Assembly (NCBI GenBank): GCA_903831085.1
Contig: CAIKWE010000044.1
Span: 62,001-126,000, forward strand
DNA from: an uncultured Verrucomicrobiota bacterium
Lineage (GTDB): Bacteria; Verrucomicrobiota; Kiritimatiellia; Kiritimatiellales; Tichowtungiaceae
Length of the DNA: 64,000 nt
Direction of reading: 5' to 3'
Numbering within the stretch: position 1 is the first letter of the stretch; each line of letters opens with the position of its first letter. Below, in pieces: positions 32,681 through 41,896 of the stretch. The notes under the pieces are model-generated. The model was not told where the DNA came from and did not search any database. It saw only the letters and a program-made list of their open reading frames with translations. Made by a program: the position numbers and the translations under genes.

Positions 32681-35600
32681 TCACGGTTTGGCGGCGTCGG
32701 AGTCCTGATAGTCGGAGAACTTCATGGACATGGTGCGCGAGATGCCGCGGTTGGGCATGGTGACGCCGTAGATCACGTCGGCCGCCGAAATCGTCTGGCG
32801 GCTGTGGGTGATGAGGATGAACTGCGACTGCGTCAGGAAGCCTTTGACCATTTTCACGAATCGGCTGACGTTGGCTTCGTCGAGCGCCGCGTCCATTTCG
32901 TCGAGCACGCAGAACGGGCTCGGTTTGACTTTGAAAAGCGCGAACAGCAGTGCCACAGCCGTCATCGTGCGCTCGCCGCCGGAGAGCAGCGAAATGGTCT
33001 GAAGTTTTTTACCTGGAGGACGGGCGATGATCTCAATGCCCGACTCGAGCACGTCGGTTTCGTCGACCAGCACCAGTTTGGCCGCGCCGCCGCCGAAGAG
33101 CTGTTCAAAGATGATGCCGAAGTTTTCGTTTACCTTGTTGAAGGTGTCGGCGAACAGTTCGGTAGTGGTCGCGTTGATTTTTTTAATCATTTCAACGAGC
33201 TGATCTTTGGCGCTGATCAGGTCGGCTTCCTGCTGGCTGAGGAAGGCGAAGCGCTCTTCGAGTTCCGCGTGCTCTTCAATGGCGACCAGATTGACCGGGC
33301 CCATGGATTCGAGTTTAGCGCGGTGTTCGGCCGCCTGAATTTCAATTTCCTCCATCGACGGTTCGACGCCTTCTTCCCATTTCGGAGCGGGTTCACGGGC
33401 GAGCTGGTCGGGCGTGATGTGCCAGGTGGCGGTCAGACGGTCGAGCGAGTTTTGATGACGCATGCGCTGCTCAGCCAGTTCGACTTCAAGGCCGGTCTTG
33501 CCGGTTTGCATCTCTTCCAGTTCGTTCTGGAGCGTGCGCAGGCTCTGTTCGCGTCCGGAAAGGGCGGCGGTTTGCTTTTCGCGCACCTGCCGCGCCTCGG
33601 CCAGTTTTTGTTCGGCGGCGGCGACCGCTTTGCTGAGCGGAGCGATTTTTTCTTCGGCTTCGCTGCTGGCGGTCTTGAGCTGGGCGACCCGCTGCTGATA
33701 GGAGCTGACACCGCGGGTACGCTCTTCGATCAGTTCCTGCAGTTCTTTCAGCCGCGCTTCGAGCGGCTGGCGGCGGCTCTTGAGCGATTCAATGCGCTGC
33801 TCGTGCTGTGAATACTGCACGCGGCACTCGGAGGTTTCGGAAAGTACAACGGAGCGCTGTTCTTCAAGCGCATTGAGCGCCTCAGTCTGCGTGGAAATCT
33901 GCTGACGAACCTGCGCAAGCCGGTCGCGCGCCTCGGCACCTTCGCGGGCGACGGCCGTACGGCGGTCTTCGCCGGAGCCGTGCTGTTGCATCAGCTTGTC
34001 AAATTCATAAGTAACGGTTTCGACCCGTTCACGCGCCTGCTTCAGTTCGCGGGCAATAACCTGGCTTTCACCTTCCTGCACGGCGAGGGAACGGCGACGG
34101 TCATCAAGTTCGCGCTGAGCGGCTTCGAGCGCGTCGCCCGTTCCGCTCTGCTCGGCGCGCAGTGCCTCAAGCATCTGCCGTTTACCGGAAAGCGATTTTT
34201 CCAAGGTTTGGATATCGCCTTGTAACTGTTCGCGCAGGTGGTGACGACCTAGCGGATTGACTTCGCCTTCTTCGGGTTTCCAAAGTTCGGCCGCGCCTTC
34301 GGCGGTCAGCAGTTCGCCGCGCTGAGTGACGAAAACTGAACCGGCGGGCAGGGTGAGGGGAATCGCCTGAAGATTTTCGGCGATGAAGACATTGGCAAGC
34401 AGACGCGCGGCCAGCGGACGGACTTCGTCGGCGCAGGAAATTTTTCCGAGCAGTGAATCTTCCTTGGCTTTGGGAGCATCGCCTTCGGCGGCGAGCAGGC
34501 GCACCGCGCCCTGATTGCTTTCGGCCAGCAGGGTGAGGACATTGCGGGCGCCGGAGCGGGTGCGGACGACCAGCGCGTCCATCCACGGACGGAGCACCGC
34601 TTCGAGCGCGGTTTCAAACCCGGGCGCGGCGGTGAACTGTTCAGCCAACGGACCGATGACGTTTTTGTCGCCGCGGTCGAGCAGGTGCTGTGCACCGGCG
34701 GGGAAGCCTTCTTTACGGGCTTCAAAAACCATTTCAAGGCGGGCGTTTTTGTCGGCCAGCTGGCGCTGGAGCTCGGAAATTTCTTTTTCCAAGGTTTGGA
34801 TTTTTTCTGCGGCGGAGGAGCGGCGGTCGCGCAGTTCGGCCATCGCGGTCTGCTGCGCGGTGACGGAAAGTTTCAGCTCCTCTGCTTTGGCGGCCATTTG
34901 CGTGCCGCGCTCCTGATAGGAGGCCAACGTCCGTTCGAGATTATTTTTCTCAGCGGCGAGCTGTTCCTTGCGGATAACACCGGCGCGCTCTTTGGCGTCG
35001 ATTTCGGAAAGTTCGTTTTGCAGGCGGCCGATGCGCTGGTCGAGCGTCATCGATTCGTTGCGCAAGAGGTTCAGCGCTTCGCGGCCGGAGTGCACCTGTG
35101 CTTCGGTTTCGCGCTGGCGAGTGGTGGCGGTTTCAAGTTCGGTTTTGGCTTTCAGCCGTTCCGCTTCGGCCGACTGCATCATCTGCACCACTTCGTCGAG
35201 CGAGAGGCGATGCTGGGCCAGACGGCTTTTGGCTTCTTCAGATTCTTTGGTGTTCTGCTGCGCAAGCGTTTCGAGTTCGGTGATACGCTCGGCGTTGGTG
35301 CGGATGGTCTGTTGTGCGCGTTCGAGTTCGTTTTTGACGCGCATTGCGTTATCCATCGCCGCGCCGATGGCGCTTTCGAGCTGCTGGAGTTCGGCGCGCA
35401 GGGCGTCGGTTTCGCCGTTGGCGGTGGCGATGCGCCGGTGAGTGTAATCCACTTTGATGCGGGATGTTTCGAGATGCGCACGGATTTCCTCAATGCGGTC
35501 GCCCAACTGTTTTAGACGGTGGCGCGTGGAATAGATGTCGAGCCCTCGCAATTCTTCCTGCAGGGTTTTGTAGCGCTGGGCTTTGCCCGCCTGCCGCTGG

Positions 35601-36214
35601 AGAGAAATAATCTGCCGCTTCACTTCGCGGATCACGTCGGCGAGACGTAGCAGGTTGGCCTCGGTCTGCTCCAGTTTGCGCAGCGCCTCCAGCTTGTCGG
35701 TTTTATATTTGGTGATACCGGAAGCTTCTTCAAAAACGGCGCGGCGGTCGTCGGGACGCGAGGAAAGCACGCGGTCGATTTTGCCCTGTTCCATCACGGA
35801 ATAGGCGTCGGTGCCGATACCGGTGTCCATGAAGAGGCGCTGGATGTCTTTGCGGCGGCAGGCTTTTTTGTTGATGAAATAATCGCTTTCGCCGGAGCGG
35901 AAAACGCGGCGGGTGATGCTGACTTCGTGCAGGCCGAGATCGAGTTCCTTTTCGCAGTCCGCGAGGGTGAGGGTGACTTCCGCCATGCCGAGCGGTTTGT
36001 GGGTGTCGGTGCCGTTGAAAATGCAGTCCTCCATCGAGGAGCCGCGGATGGCGGTGGGGCGGGATTCGCCGAGCACCCAGCGGATGGCATCCGAGACGTT
36101 GCTCTTGCCGCAGCCGTTAGGCCCGACGATGGCGGTCATGCCCGGTTCAAACTCCAGACGGGTTTTTTCGGCGAAACTTTTAAAACCGACAAGCTCTACA
36201 GATTTCAAATACAT
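32681..36214 (-). CDS. smc: Chromosome segregation protein SMC
   Basis: Condensin ATPase that organises and segregates the chromosome. N-terminal Walker A in GFKSFAEKTRLEF and VGPNGCGKSNVSDAIRWVLG, two long coiled coils (about 170-500 and 670-1010), a central hinge (about 510-660, LDRGDKNVIGPLAEQ), and a C-terminal head with the ABC signature LLSGGERTMTAVALLFALF and Walker B FCVLDEMDAALDEAN. 1177 aa is typical. No scpA/scpB nearby. Two palindrome copies (34199 and 34787) fall in coiled-coil DNA and encode the same peptide IQTLEK. Confidence 0.97.
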   Translation of the reverse strand: MYLKSVELVGFKSFAEKTRLEFEPGMTAIVGPNGCGKSNVSDAIRWVLGESRPTAIRGSSMEDCIFNGTDTHKPLGMAEVTLTLADCEKELDLGLHEVSITRRVFRSGESDYFINKKACRRKDIQRLFMDTGIGTDAYSVMEQGKIDRVLSSRPDDRRAVFEEASGITKYKTDKLEALRKLEQTEANLLRLADVIREVKRQIISLQRQAGKAQRYKTLQEELRGLDIYSTRHRLKQLGDRIEEIRAHLETSRIKVDYTHRRIATANGETDALRAELQQLESAIGAAMDNAMRVKNELERAQQTIRTNAERITELETLAQQNTKESEEAKSRLAQHRLSLDEVVQMMQSAEAERLKAKTELETATTRQRETEAQVHSGREALNLLRNESMTLDQRIGRLQNELSEIDAKERAGVIRKEQLAAEKNNLERTLASYQERGTQMAAKAEELKLSVTAQQTAMAELRDRRSSAAEKIQTLEKEISELQRQLADKNARLEMVFEARKEGFPAGAQHLLDRGDKNVIGPLAEQFTAAPGFETALEAVLRPWMDALVVRTRSGARNVLTLLAESNQGAVRLLAAEGDAPKAKEDSLLGKISCADEVRPLAARLLANVFIAENLQAIPLTLPAGSVFVTQRGELLTAEGAAELWKPEEGEVNPLGRHHLREQLQGDIQTLEKSLSGKRQMLEALRAEQSGTGDALEAAQRELDDRRRSLAVQEGESQVIARELKQARERVETVTYEFDKLMQQHGSGEDRRTAVAREGAEARDRLAQVRQQISTQTEALNALEEQRSVVLSETSECRVQYSQHEQRIESLKSRRQPLEARLKELQELIEERTRGVSSYQQRVAQLKTASSEAEEKIAPLSKAVAAAEQKLAEARQVREKQTAALSGREQSLRTLQNELEEMQTGKTGLEVELAEQRMRHQNSLDRLTATWHITPDQLAREPAPKWEEGVEPSMEEIEIQAAEHRAKLESMGPVNLVAIEEHAELEERFAFLSQQEADLISAKDQLVEMIKKINATTTELFADTFNKVNENFGIIFEQLFGGGAAKLVLVDETDVLESGIEIIARPPGKKLQTISLLSGGERTMTAVALLFALFKVKPSPFCVLDEMDAALDEANVSRFVKMVKGFLTQSQFILITHSRQTISAADVIYGVTMPNRGISRTMSMKFSDYQDSDAAKP

Positions 36215-36321
36215 CGTGACTTGATAGCACGCGTGGCCCTATCGGCGCAATAATTCAGGGCGGCAAAAATTATTTGGTTTGGTAATTGAATATTCCGTGC
36301 CGGTTACAGGATGATGACGAC

Positions 36322-37566
36322 ATGAATCGGCTTTTGTTCAAAAAACGATTTCTGGCGGTTGCTGGACTGTGTCTGTTGTCTATAATTCAGGCTTCGCGGG
36401 CGGAAGAGGTCAATCTTCCCACGGCGTACGGACTGGCGCTGGCGAAAAGCGAGTCGCTTCAAATCAGTGTGGCGGAATGGCGCGCGGCGGAAGACCGTTA
36501 CCGTCAGGCGCAAGGAGCCATGTGGCCGGAAATCAGCGCCAAAGGGGAATCTAAATGGCTTCCTAAACACAAAGACGATGCCCGTCAGGCGGGTGTCGGC
36601 GCAACCTGGACGGTGTTCGACGGTTTCCGGAACGCCCGCGCGGCCGACGCCAGACAGGCGGAAGGGCTTGCCCGTTCCCACGATGTAGAACAGGCGCGCC
36701 TGCTGCTCTACGAGGATGTCGCGGATGTTTTTTATCAGATCCGGTCGTTTCAGGATCAGCGGGCGGCAGTTCAGGAAGAGCTCAAAGCTCTGGAAACCCG
36801 AACCGGAGAGTTGGAACGCAGGATAAAACTCGGGCGATCAAAGCCGTCCGACCTGTTGACGACGTTAAGCCAGATGGCGGAAGCGCGGCTAACGATTGAG
36901 CAGCTCAACCAGTTCTATGCTGCATCGCTGGAGCTGTTGGCGTTCATGACAGGACAGCCCGCACCCAGCCTCCAGGTGGTTGACCAGACACCGCTACCCG
37001 CAATCGGTGATGTGGATAAGTATCTTATGGCCGCAACAGACCGGGCAGACATTAAGGCGGGCAAAGCCGGCGTGGAAGCCTCGCGATTCGATATGGAAGC
37101 GACCAAGTCGGATCGCGCACCCAAGGTGACGTTAGATGCAAACAGATATCTTTACCGCGACCCGCGATCCCAGGACGAGTGGGATATTGTTCTGAGTCTG
37201 GAAATCCCTCTGTTCGACCACAGCAGGCGTGTGGCGCGGATTGCTGAGGCCGGACAGCAGCTCAGGATCAGTGAACTGCGGCTGGCGGAATTGCAGCGGT
37301 CTTCGGAGCGCGATGTCCGGCAGGCCTACCAGTCCCTGTTCTACGAACTGAAGCAGTGGTCTGAATTGCAGGCGGCGATCGGAGTCTCGGCCGATACGCT
37401 GGCGCTTCTCCAAAAAGACTATGAGCTGGGTCGTGTAAACAACCTCGATGTTCTTTCGGAATCAGTTCAGTACTGGAGCTTGCGCCGCCGTGAGGCGGCC
37501 CTGGCGAATCAACTGCGCGCCAGCATGATCCATCTCCATGTGGCCGCCGGAAAGGTTTCGCCATGA
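36322..37566 (+). CDS. TolC-family outer-membrane efflux protein
   Basis: Outer-membrane channel of tripartite exporters. Signal peptide to about residue 27 (IIQASRAEE), then two repeats of the outer-membrane efflux domain, rich in long helices (AEWRAAEDRYRQAQGAMWPE, ELKALETRTGELERRIKLGRS, and the second VRQAYQSLFYELKQWSELQAAI). 414 aa is in the normal range. ATG 36322 is chosen over the upstream TTG because the signal peptide begins there. Stop and start of the RND gene overlap (ATGA), so both are translated together. Confidence 0.85.
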   Translation: MNRLLFKKRFLAVAGLCLLSIIQASRAEEVNLPTAYGLALAKSESLQISVAEWRAAEDRYRQAQGAMWPEISAKGESKWLPKHKDDARQAGVGATWTVFDGFRNARAADARQAEGLARSHDVEQARLLLYEDVADVFYQIRSFQDQRAAVQEELKALETRTGELERRIKLGRSKPSDLLTTLSQMAEARLTIEQLNQFYAASLELLAFMTGQPAPSLQVVDQTPLPAIGDVDKYLMAATDRADIKAGKAGVEASRFDMEATKSDRAPKVTLDANRYLYRDPRSQDEWDIVLSLEIPLFDHSRRVARIAEAGQQLRISELRLAELQRSSERDVRQAYQSLFYELKQWSELQAAIGVSADTLALLQKDYELGRVNNLDVLSESVQYWSLRRREAALANQLRASMIHLHVAAGKVSP

Positions 37567-40500
37567 CCCTGTCGGACTTTTCCATCCGGCGTCCGGTCTT
37601 TGCCTGGATGCTCATGTTCGGGCTGATTGTCTTCGGTGCCATCAGTGTGGGCCGGATGGGGATCAGCCAGATGCCCGACATTGATTTTCCCGTGCTCGGA
37701 GTCCGCGTTTCCTGGGAAGGCGCCGCCCCCGAGATCATGGAGGCCGAGCTGGTTGATCAAATTGAACAGCTCGTTATTTCTGTGGACGGACTGAAGGAGA
37801 TTCGCTCGAGTATCCGGCAGGGATCGGCCTCCATCGAACTGGAATTCGAACTCAGCCGCGACATTGATGCCGCCCTGCAGGAAGTCCAGGGGGCGCTGGC
37901 CGATCTTCGCCTGCCGCTGAATGTTAATCCTCCGACGGTCCAGAAGAATACGACCGAGGGGGAAGATATTCTCCGCATCGGGGTGTCCGGTACGCAATCG
38001 CCGCGCGAACTGATGGATTACGTCGAAACATTCCTGACGGATCAGATTCAGGTCATTCCAGGTGTGGGCGAAGTCTCTCTTTACGGATACGGCCAGCGCA
38101 ACCTGCGCCTCTGGGTGGACACGAAGAAACTCCAGGAATACGAGCTGACCATTCTCGATCTCCAGCAGGCCGTTGAACAGGAACACACCGAACTGGCGGC
38201 CGGGTATATTGAAAACCCGGAAACCGAGATGAATCTCCGGGTTATGGGAGAAGGGCTTACCGTTGAGCAGGTCGCCAATATTCCCATTACGCACCGGGGC
38301 GGACAACCGATCCAGGATGCCGTCATTCTCCTAAAGGACGTCTCCAGAGTGGAAGACGGGTTGAGCGACATCCGCCGCCTCGTGCGGGTTTCCGGCGAGC
38401 CGGGGGTGGCTATTGGAATCACCAAGCAGCGCGGTGCCAATGAAGTGGAAGTCGGACATCTGATCAGGGCGAAAATGGAAGAACTTCAACAGTCATTACC
38501 GGCTGGCATGAAGCTTCAGATCAATACAGACCTCACCCGGCCCGTGGAACAGGCCGTGAAAGCCACGGAACACGAACTGATGACCGCCGCCATTCTGACG
38601 GCTCTGATCTGTTTCCTGTTTCTCGGAACCTGGAGTTCGGGCTTCAACATTATTCTTTCCATTCCGACATCCATTATCGGCACGTTCACTATTCTCTATT
38701 TTTCGGGATTCACGCTCAACACGTTCACGCTGCTCGGTCTGGCGCTGGCCATCGGGATTGTCGTGGACGATTCGATCATGGTGCTGGAGAATATCGTCCG
38801 GCATTTCGAGATGGGGAAAGACAAGGTCAAAGCCGCCGAGGACGGATCCCGCGAAATTATCTTCGCGGCTGTCGCCACGACGGCCGCCGTCGTTGCGATC
38901 TTCCTGCCGGTGGCGTTCATGTCCGGTGTGATCGGCCGGTTCTTCTTCCAATTCGGCTTAACCATGACGGCGGCAGTGCTGTTGTCGCTGCTGGAAGCGG
39001 TCACGCTCACGCCCATGCGGCTTTCGATGATGATGTCACGACGTGAGAACATCGGTCGGCTGGAGCGCTGTGCCGGCGCTGTGTTCAACCTGTTGAACCG
39101 CGCCTACGGCAAACTCCTCCCTGTTGTTTTGAGATGGCGCTGGTTCGTGCTGGTCGGCGCGGTTGCCGTCTTTGTTTCTTCCCTGTGGCTCGGGAAGAGC
39201 CTCCGTCGCGAATTCGTTCCGGCACAGGATCAGTCTTACATATCCGTCAGCCTCCGGGCGCCCGTCGGATCATCTCTCGCATTGACCGATTCTCGAGTGC
39301 GGCAGGTGGAGGCGTACTTAAAAAACCGTCCCGAAATTCTGCGTTCTTATACCTTGATCGGCAGCAGAGGCAGCGGCGGCGGACCGAACGAAGCATCGAT
39401 GGGAGTCACGCTGGTGGAAAAAAATCAGCGCAATAAAACCCAGGCCGAGCTGATGACCGAATTCCGGAAAGATCTAAAAAGTGTCAAAGGCCTGCGCATT
39501 TCATTTCAGGATAATTCGGCGCGCGGCCTCACGGCACGGCGCAGTCAGCCGGTTGAGTTCAACGTTACCGGCCCCGACTACGTCGTACTTGAATCCTCCG
39601 TCCGGAAAATCATGGATGAGCTTGATCAAACCGGTCTAGTTGCCGACCTGGACAATAATTACCGTACCGGTATGCCCGAAGTCAGGATCTTTCCAGACCG
39701 GCAGGCCGCCGCCGCGCGAGGTGTCACAATGGAGGCTATCGGCCGGACAGTAAACGCGGCGATGGGCGGCATTCGTCAGGGAAAATTCACCCGGGACGGA
39801 CGCCGATATGATGTCCGGCTGCGGCTGACGCCCGAAGACCGGCTGAGCGCGGAAGACGTAAAAACATTGATGGTTCGCAACTCATACGGGGAACTCATCC
39901 CGCTGGGAGACATGGTGCGCATAGAGAGCACGACGACACTGCAGAGCATCACTCGTATTAACCGCCAGCGTGCCATCTCGGTGACCGCCAATCTGGCGCC
40001 CGGCGCTTCACAGGCCACGGCGCTGGAGCAGGCGGCGAAAATTTCAAAAGAAATTCTGCCGCCCGGCTACACCTTCCATCTGGAGGGCGGCTCCAAAACC
40101 TTCAGCGAATCGGGCAGCGGGCTGTGGATTGCTTTTATTCTGGGTATTCTGGTTGCCTACATGGTTCTGGCCTCGCAGTTCAACAGCTTCATCCATCCTT
40201 TCACAGTTCTGCTGGCTCTGCCGTTCAGCATCACCGGCGCGCTGGTGACGCTGTGGGCCACCAACCAGTCGCTGAACCTTTACAGCGCCATCGGGATCAT
40301 CCTTTTGATGGGCGTGGTTAAGAAGAATTCGATTCTGCTGGTCGAGTTCATGAACCGGAAGCGTGCCGAGGGGATGCCGCTGAAAGAAGCCATCATAACC
40401 GCCGCCCCGATCCGGCTGAGACCGATCCTGATGACATCCGCCGCGACGATTGCCGCGGCGGTTCCCATCGCGCTGGGCATCGGAGTCGGATCGGAAACCC

Positions 40501-40625
40501 GCCAACCCATGGCGCTGGCCATCATCGGCGGCGTTTTCGTTTCCACTTTGTTCACTCTGCTCGTCGTTCCCTGCGCCTACTACCTCATGGCCCGGTTCGA
40601 GCGCGGCAGTCATGTGAAATCTTAA
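37563..40625 (+). CDS. RND-family efflux transporter
   Basis: Proton-driven inner-membrane pump of the AcrB/MexB-like superfamily (hydrophobe/amphiphile group). It begins SDFSIRRPVFAWMLM, has the usual 12 membrane segments with two large periplasmic loops, and carries the proton-relay aspartates Asp402-Asp403 in IVVDDSIMVLENIVRHFE; GDMVRIESTTTLQSITRINRQRAI is another family block. 1020 aa. Substrates cannot be told. The periplasmic adaptor (MFP) normally encoded with it is missing here: smc lies upstream of the TolC gene and the V-ATPase operon follows. Confidence 0.92.
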   Translation: MTLSDFSIRRPVFAWMLMFGLIVFGAISVGRMGISQMPDIDFPVLGVRVSWEGAAPEIMEAELVDQIEQLVISVDGLKEIRSSIRQGSASIELEFELSRDIDAALQEVQGALADLRLPLNVNPPTVQKNTTEGEDILRIGVSGTQSPRELMDYVETFLTDQIQVIPGVGEVSLYGYGQRNLRLWVDTKKLQEYELTILDLQQAVEQEHTELAAGYIENPETEMNLRVMGEGLTVEQVANIPITHRGGQPIQDAVILLKDVSRVEDGLSDIRRLVRVSGEPGVAIGITKQRGANEVEVGHLIRAKMEELQQSLPAGMKLQINTDLTRPVEQAVKATEHELMTAAILTALICFLFLGTWSSGFNIILSIPTSIIGTFTILYFSGFTLNTFTLLGLALAIGIVVDDSIMVLENIVRHFEMGKDKVKAAEDGSREIIFAAVATTAAVVAIFLPVAFMSGVIGRFFFQFGLTMTAAVLLSLLEAVTLTPMRLSMMMSRRENIGRLERCAGAVFNLLNRAYGKLLPVVLRWRWFVLVGAVAVFVSSLWLGKSLRREFVPAQDQSYISVSLRAPVGSSLALTDSRVRQVEAYLKNRPEILRSYTLIGSRGSGGGPNEASMGVTLVEKNQRNKTQAELMTEFRKDLKSVKGLRISFQDNSARGLTARRSQPVEFNVTGPDYVVLESSVRKIMDELDQTGLVADLDNNYRTGMPEVRIFPDRQAAAARGVTMEAIGRTVNAAMGGIRQGKFTRDGRRYDVRLRLTPEDRLSAEDVKTLMVRNSYGELIPLGDMVRIESTTTLQSITRINRQRAISVTANLAPGASQATALEQAAKISKEILPPGYTFHLEGGSKTFSESGSGLWIAFILGILVAYMVLASQFNSFIHPFTVLLALPFSITGALVTLWATNQSLNLYSAIGIILLMGVVKKNSILLVEFMNRKRAEGMPLKEAIITAAPIRLRPILMTSAATIAAAVPIALGIGVGSETRQPMALAIIGGVFVSTLFTLLVVPCAYYLMARFERGSHVKS

Positions 40626-40657
40626 AACCGATCGGACTTGTTTTATTCATCGGGAGC

Positions 40658-40685
40658 TTGCAGGGAGCGGTCTATTCACTAGAAT
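40658..40685 (+). promoter_or_regulatory. Possible sigma-70 promoter of the V-ATPase operon
   Basis: TTGCAG, 16-bp spacer, TAGAAT, about 41 bp before the first ATG (40726). Sits in the 100-bp gap after the RND gene. Confidence 0.4.
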
Positions 40686-40725
40686 CGGGGCACTCGTTTT
40701 CTTACCAACCCGACTGGAGTGGACT

Positions 40726-41349
40726 ATGGCCGCAGAATTGCAACCGTTACTCGAACAGATTCGCAAGGAAGGCGTTGAAAAGGCCGAAGCGCAGGCCGCC
40801 GAAATTCTTGCTCAAGCCAAAGCCAAGGCGGCGCAGACCGTTCGCGAGGCTGAAGCCAAAGCCAAAGAACTCGTTGTGAAGGCGCAGGCTGATGCGGTGG
40901 TTTACACCGAACGCAGCACCGCCACTCTCGAACAGGCCGCCCGCGACCTGCTGATTACCGTCGGGCAGGGCATCGAGAATATTATCGCCGACATCGTCGC
41001 CGAATCCGTTGATTCCGTGCTGAAGATTGAGGTGCTCGAACAGATGATGATCAAAATGGCGCAGTCCTGCGCCGAGCGTCATGGCGAAACCCGCATCGAA
41101 CTGCTGATCAGCAAACAGGATCAGGCCGATATGGTTAAATTTTTCGCCGGCAAGTACCGCGAGAAAATGGTGCAAGGCATCGAACTTCACGTGGACAACG
41201 AAATCCTCAAAGGCTTCCGCGTCAGCTTCGCCGACGACCATGTCTATCTCGACTTCACGAACGAAGCCATCGCCGGTGCGCTGACCGCTTTCCTGCGACC
41301 CAAACTGGCCGAAATCGTCAGTCGCGTGGCGAAGGAACCTGCGAAGTAA
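40726..41349 (+). CDS. atpE: V-type ATP synthase subunit E
   Basis: Peripheral-stalk subunit of a V/A-type ATPase. N-terminal alanine/lysine-rich coiled coil (residues 1-70, EKAEAQAAEILAQAKAKAAQ) and a C-terminal mixed domain with HVDNEILKGFRVSFADDHVYLDF, the family's most conserved block. 207 aa. First gene of E-DUF2764-A-B-D-I-K. Confidence 0.9.
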   Translation: MAAELQPLLEQIRKEGVEKAEAQAAEILAQAKAKAAQTVREAEAKAKELVVKAQADAVVYTERSTATLEQAARDLLITVGQGIENIIADIVAESVDSVLKIEVLEQMMIKMAQSCAERHGETRIELLISKQDQADMVKFFAGKYREKMVQGIELHVDNEILKGFRVSFADDHVYLDFTNEAIAGALTAFLRPKLAEIVSRVAKEPAK

Positions 41350-41359
41350 GCGGTAATTA

Positions 41360-41881
41360 ATGAACCACTGGTATCTAGTTGCCTCGCTTCCGTATCTGCG
41401 CTTCGGCGAAAAACCGCTGGTGAATCGCGCGGCGTTTTTAGCGGCTTGTACGGACTGGCTGGCAGAAGAAGATGTTGCGGTGCTTCGGGCGGTGTTCGAC
41501 AACCGATGTTCACCGGACAGCGAAGTTGCGCGGCGCTGGTGGAACAGCGAGGTCGAGTTGCGTAATGCAGTGGTGCGGGTGCGCTCTAAAAATCGCAACA
41601 CCGATGCCGCCCGGTTTATCCAGCCGTACGAAGGTTTCAGTCTGTCGATTGAGGAAATGGTGACAGATGCTCTTTCCCGTGCCAATCCGTTGGAGCAGGA
41701 AGCGGAACTGGATCGCGCCCGCTGGGCGCAGGCCGATGACTTGGCGCTGACCGCTCCGTTCGGCTTCGCCGGAGTTTTTGCTTTTGCACTCAAACTGCGC
41801 ATTGCGGAACGCTGGGCCGGTCTGGATGACACGGTCGGCCAGAGCAGAGTGGAAGAATTTATTGAACAGGCAACCGCTTAA
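41360..41881 (+). CDS. DUF2764 protein of V-type ATPase operons
   Basis: 173-residue protein beginning MNHWYLVASLPYLRFGEKP, the typical opening of DUF2764 proteins that occupy the second position in V-ATPase operons of spirochaetes, Bacteroidetes and Chlamydia-like bacteria. Role unproven. It takes the place where other V/A-ATPase operons encode subunit C, so it may be the central-stalk/ring connector (inference). Ten bases after atpE and 15 before atpA. Confidence 0.75.
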   Translation: MNHWYLVASLPYLRFGEKPLVNRAAFLAACTDWLAEEDVAVLRAVFDNRCSPDSEVARRWWNSEVELRNAVVRVRSKNRNTDAARFIQPYEGFSLSIEEMVTDALSRANPLEQEAELDRARWAQADDLALTAPFGFAGVFAFALKLRIAERWAGLDDTVGQSRVEEFIEQATA

Positions 41882-41896
41882 AACAGGAACAGAATC

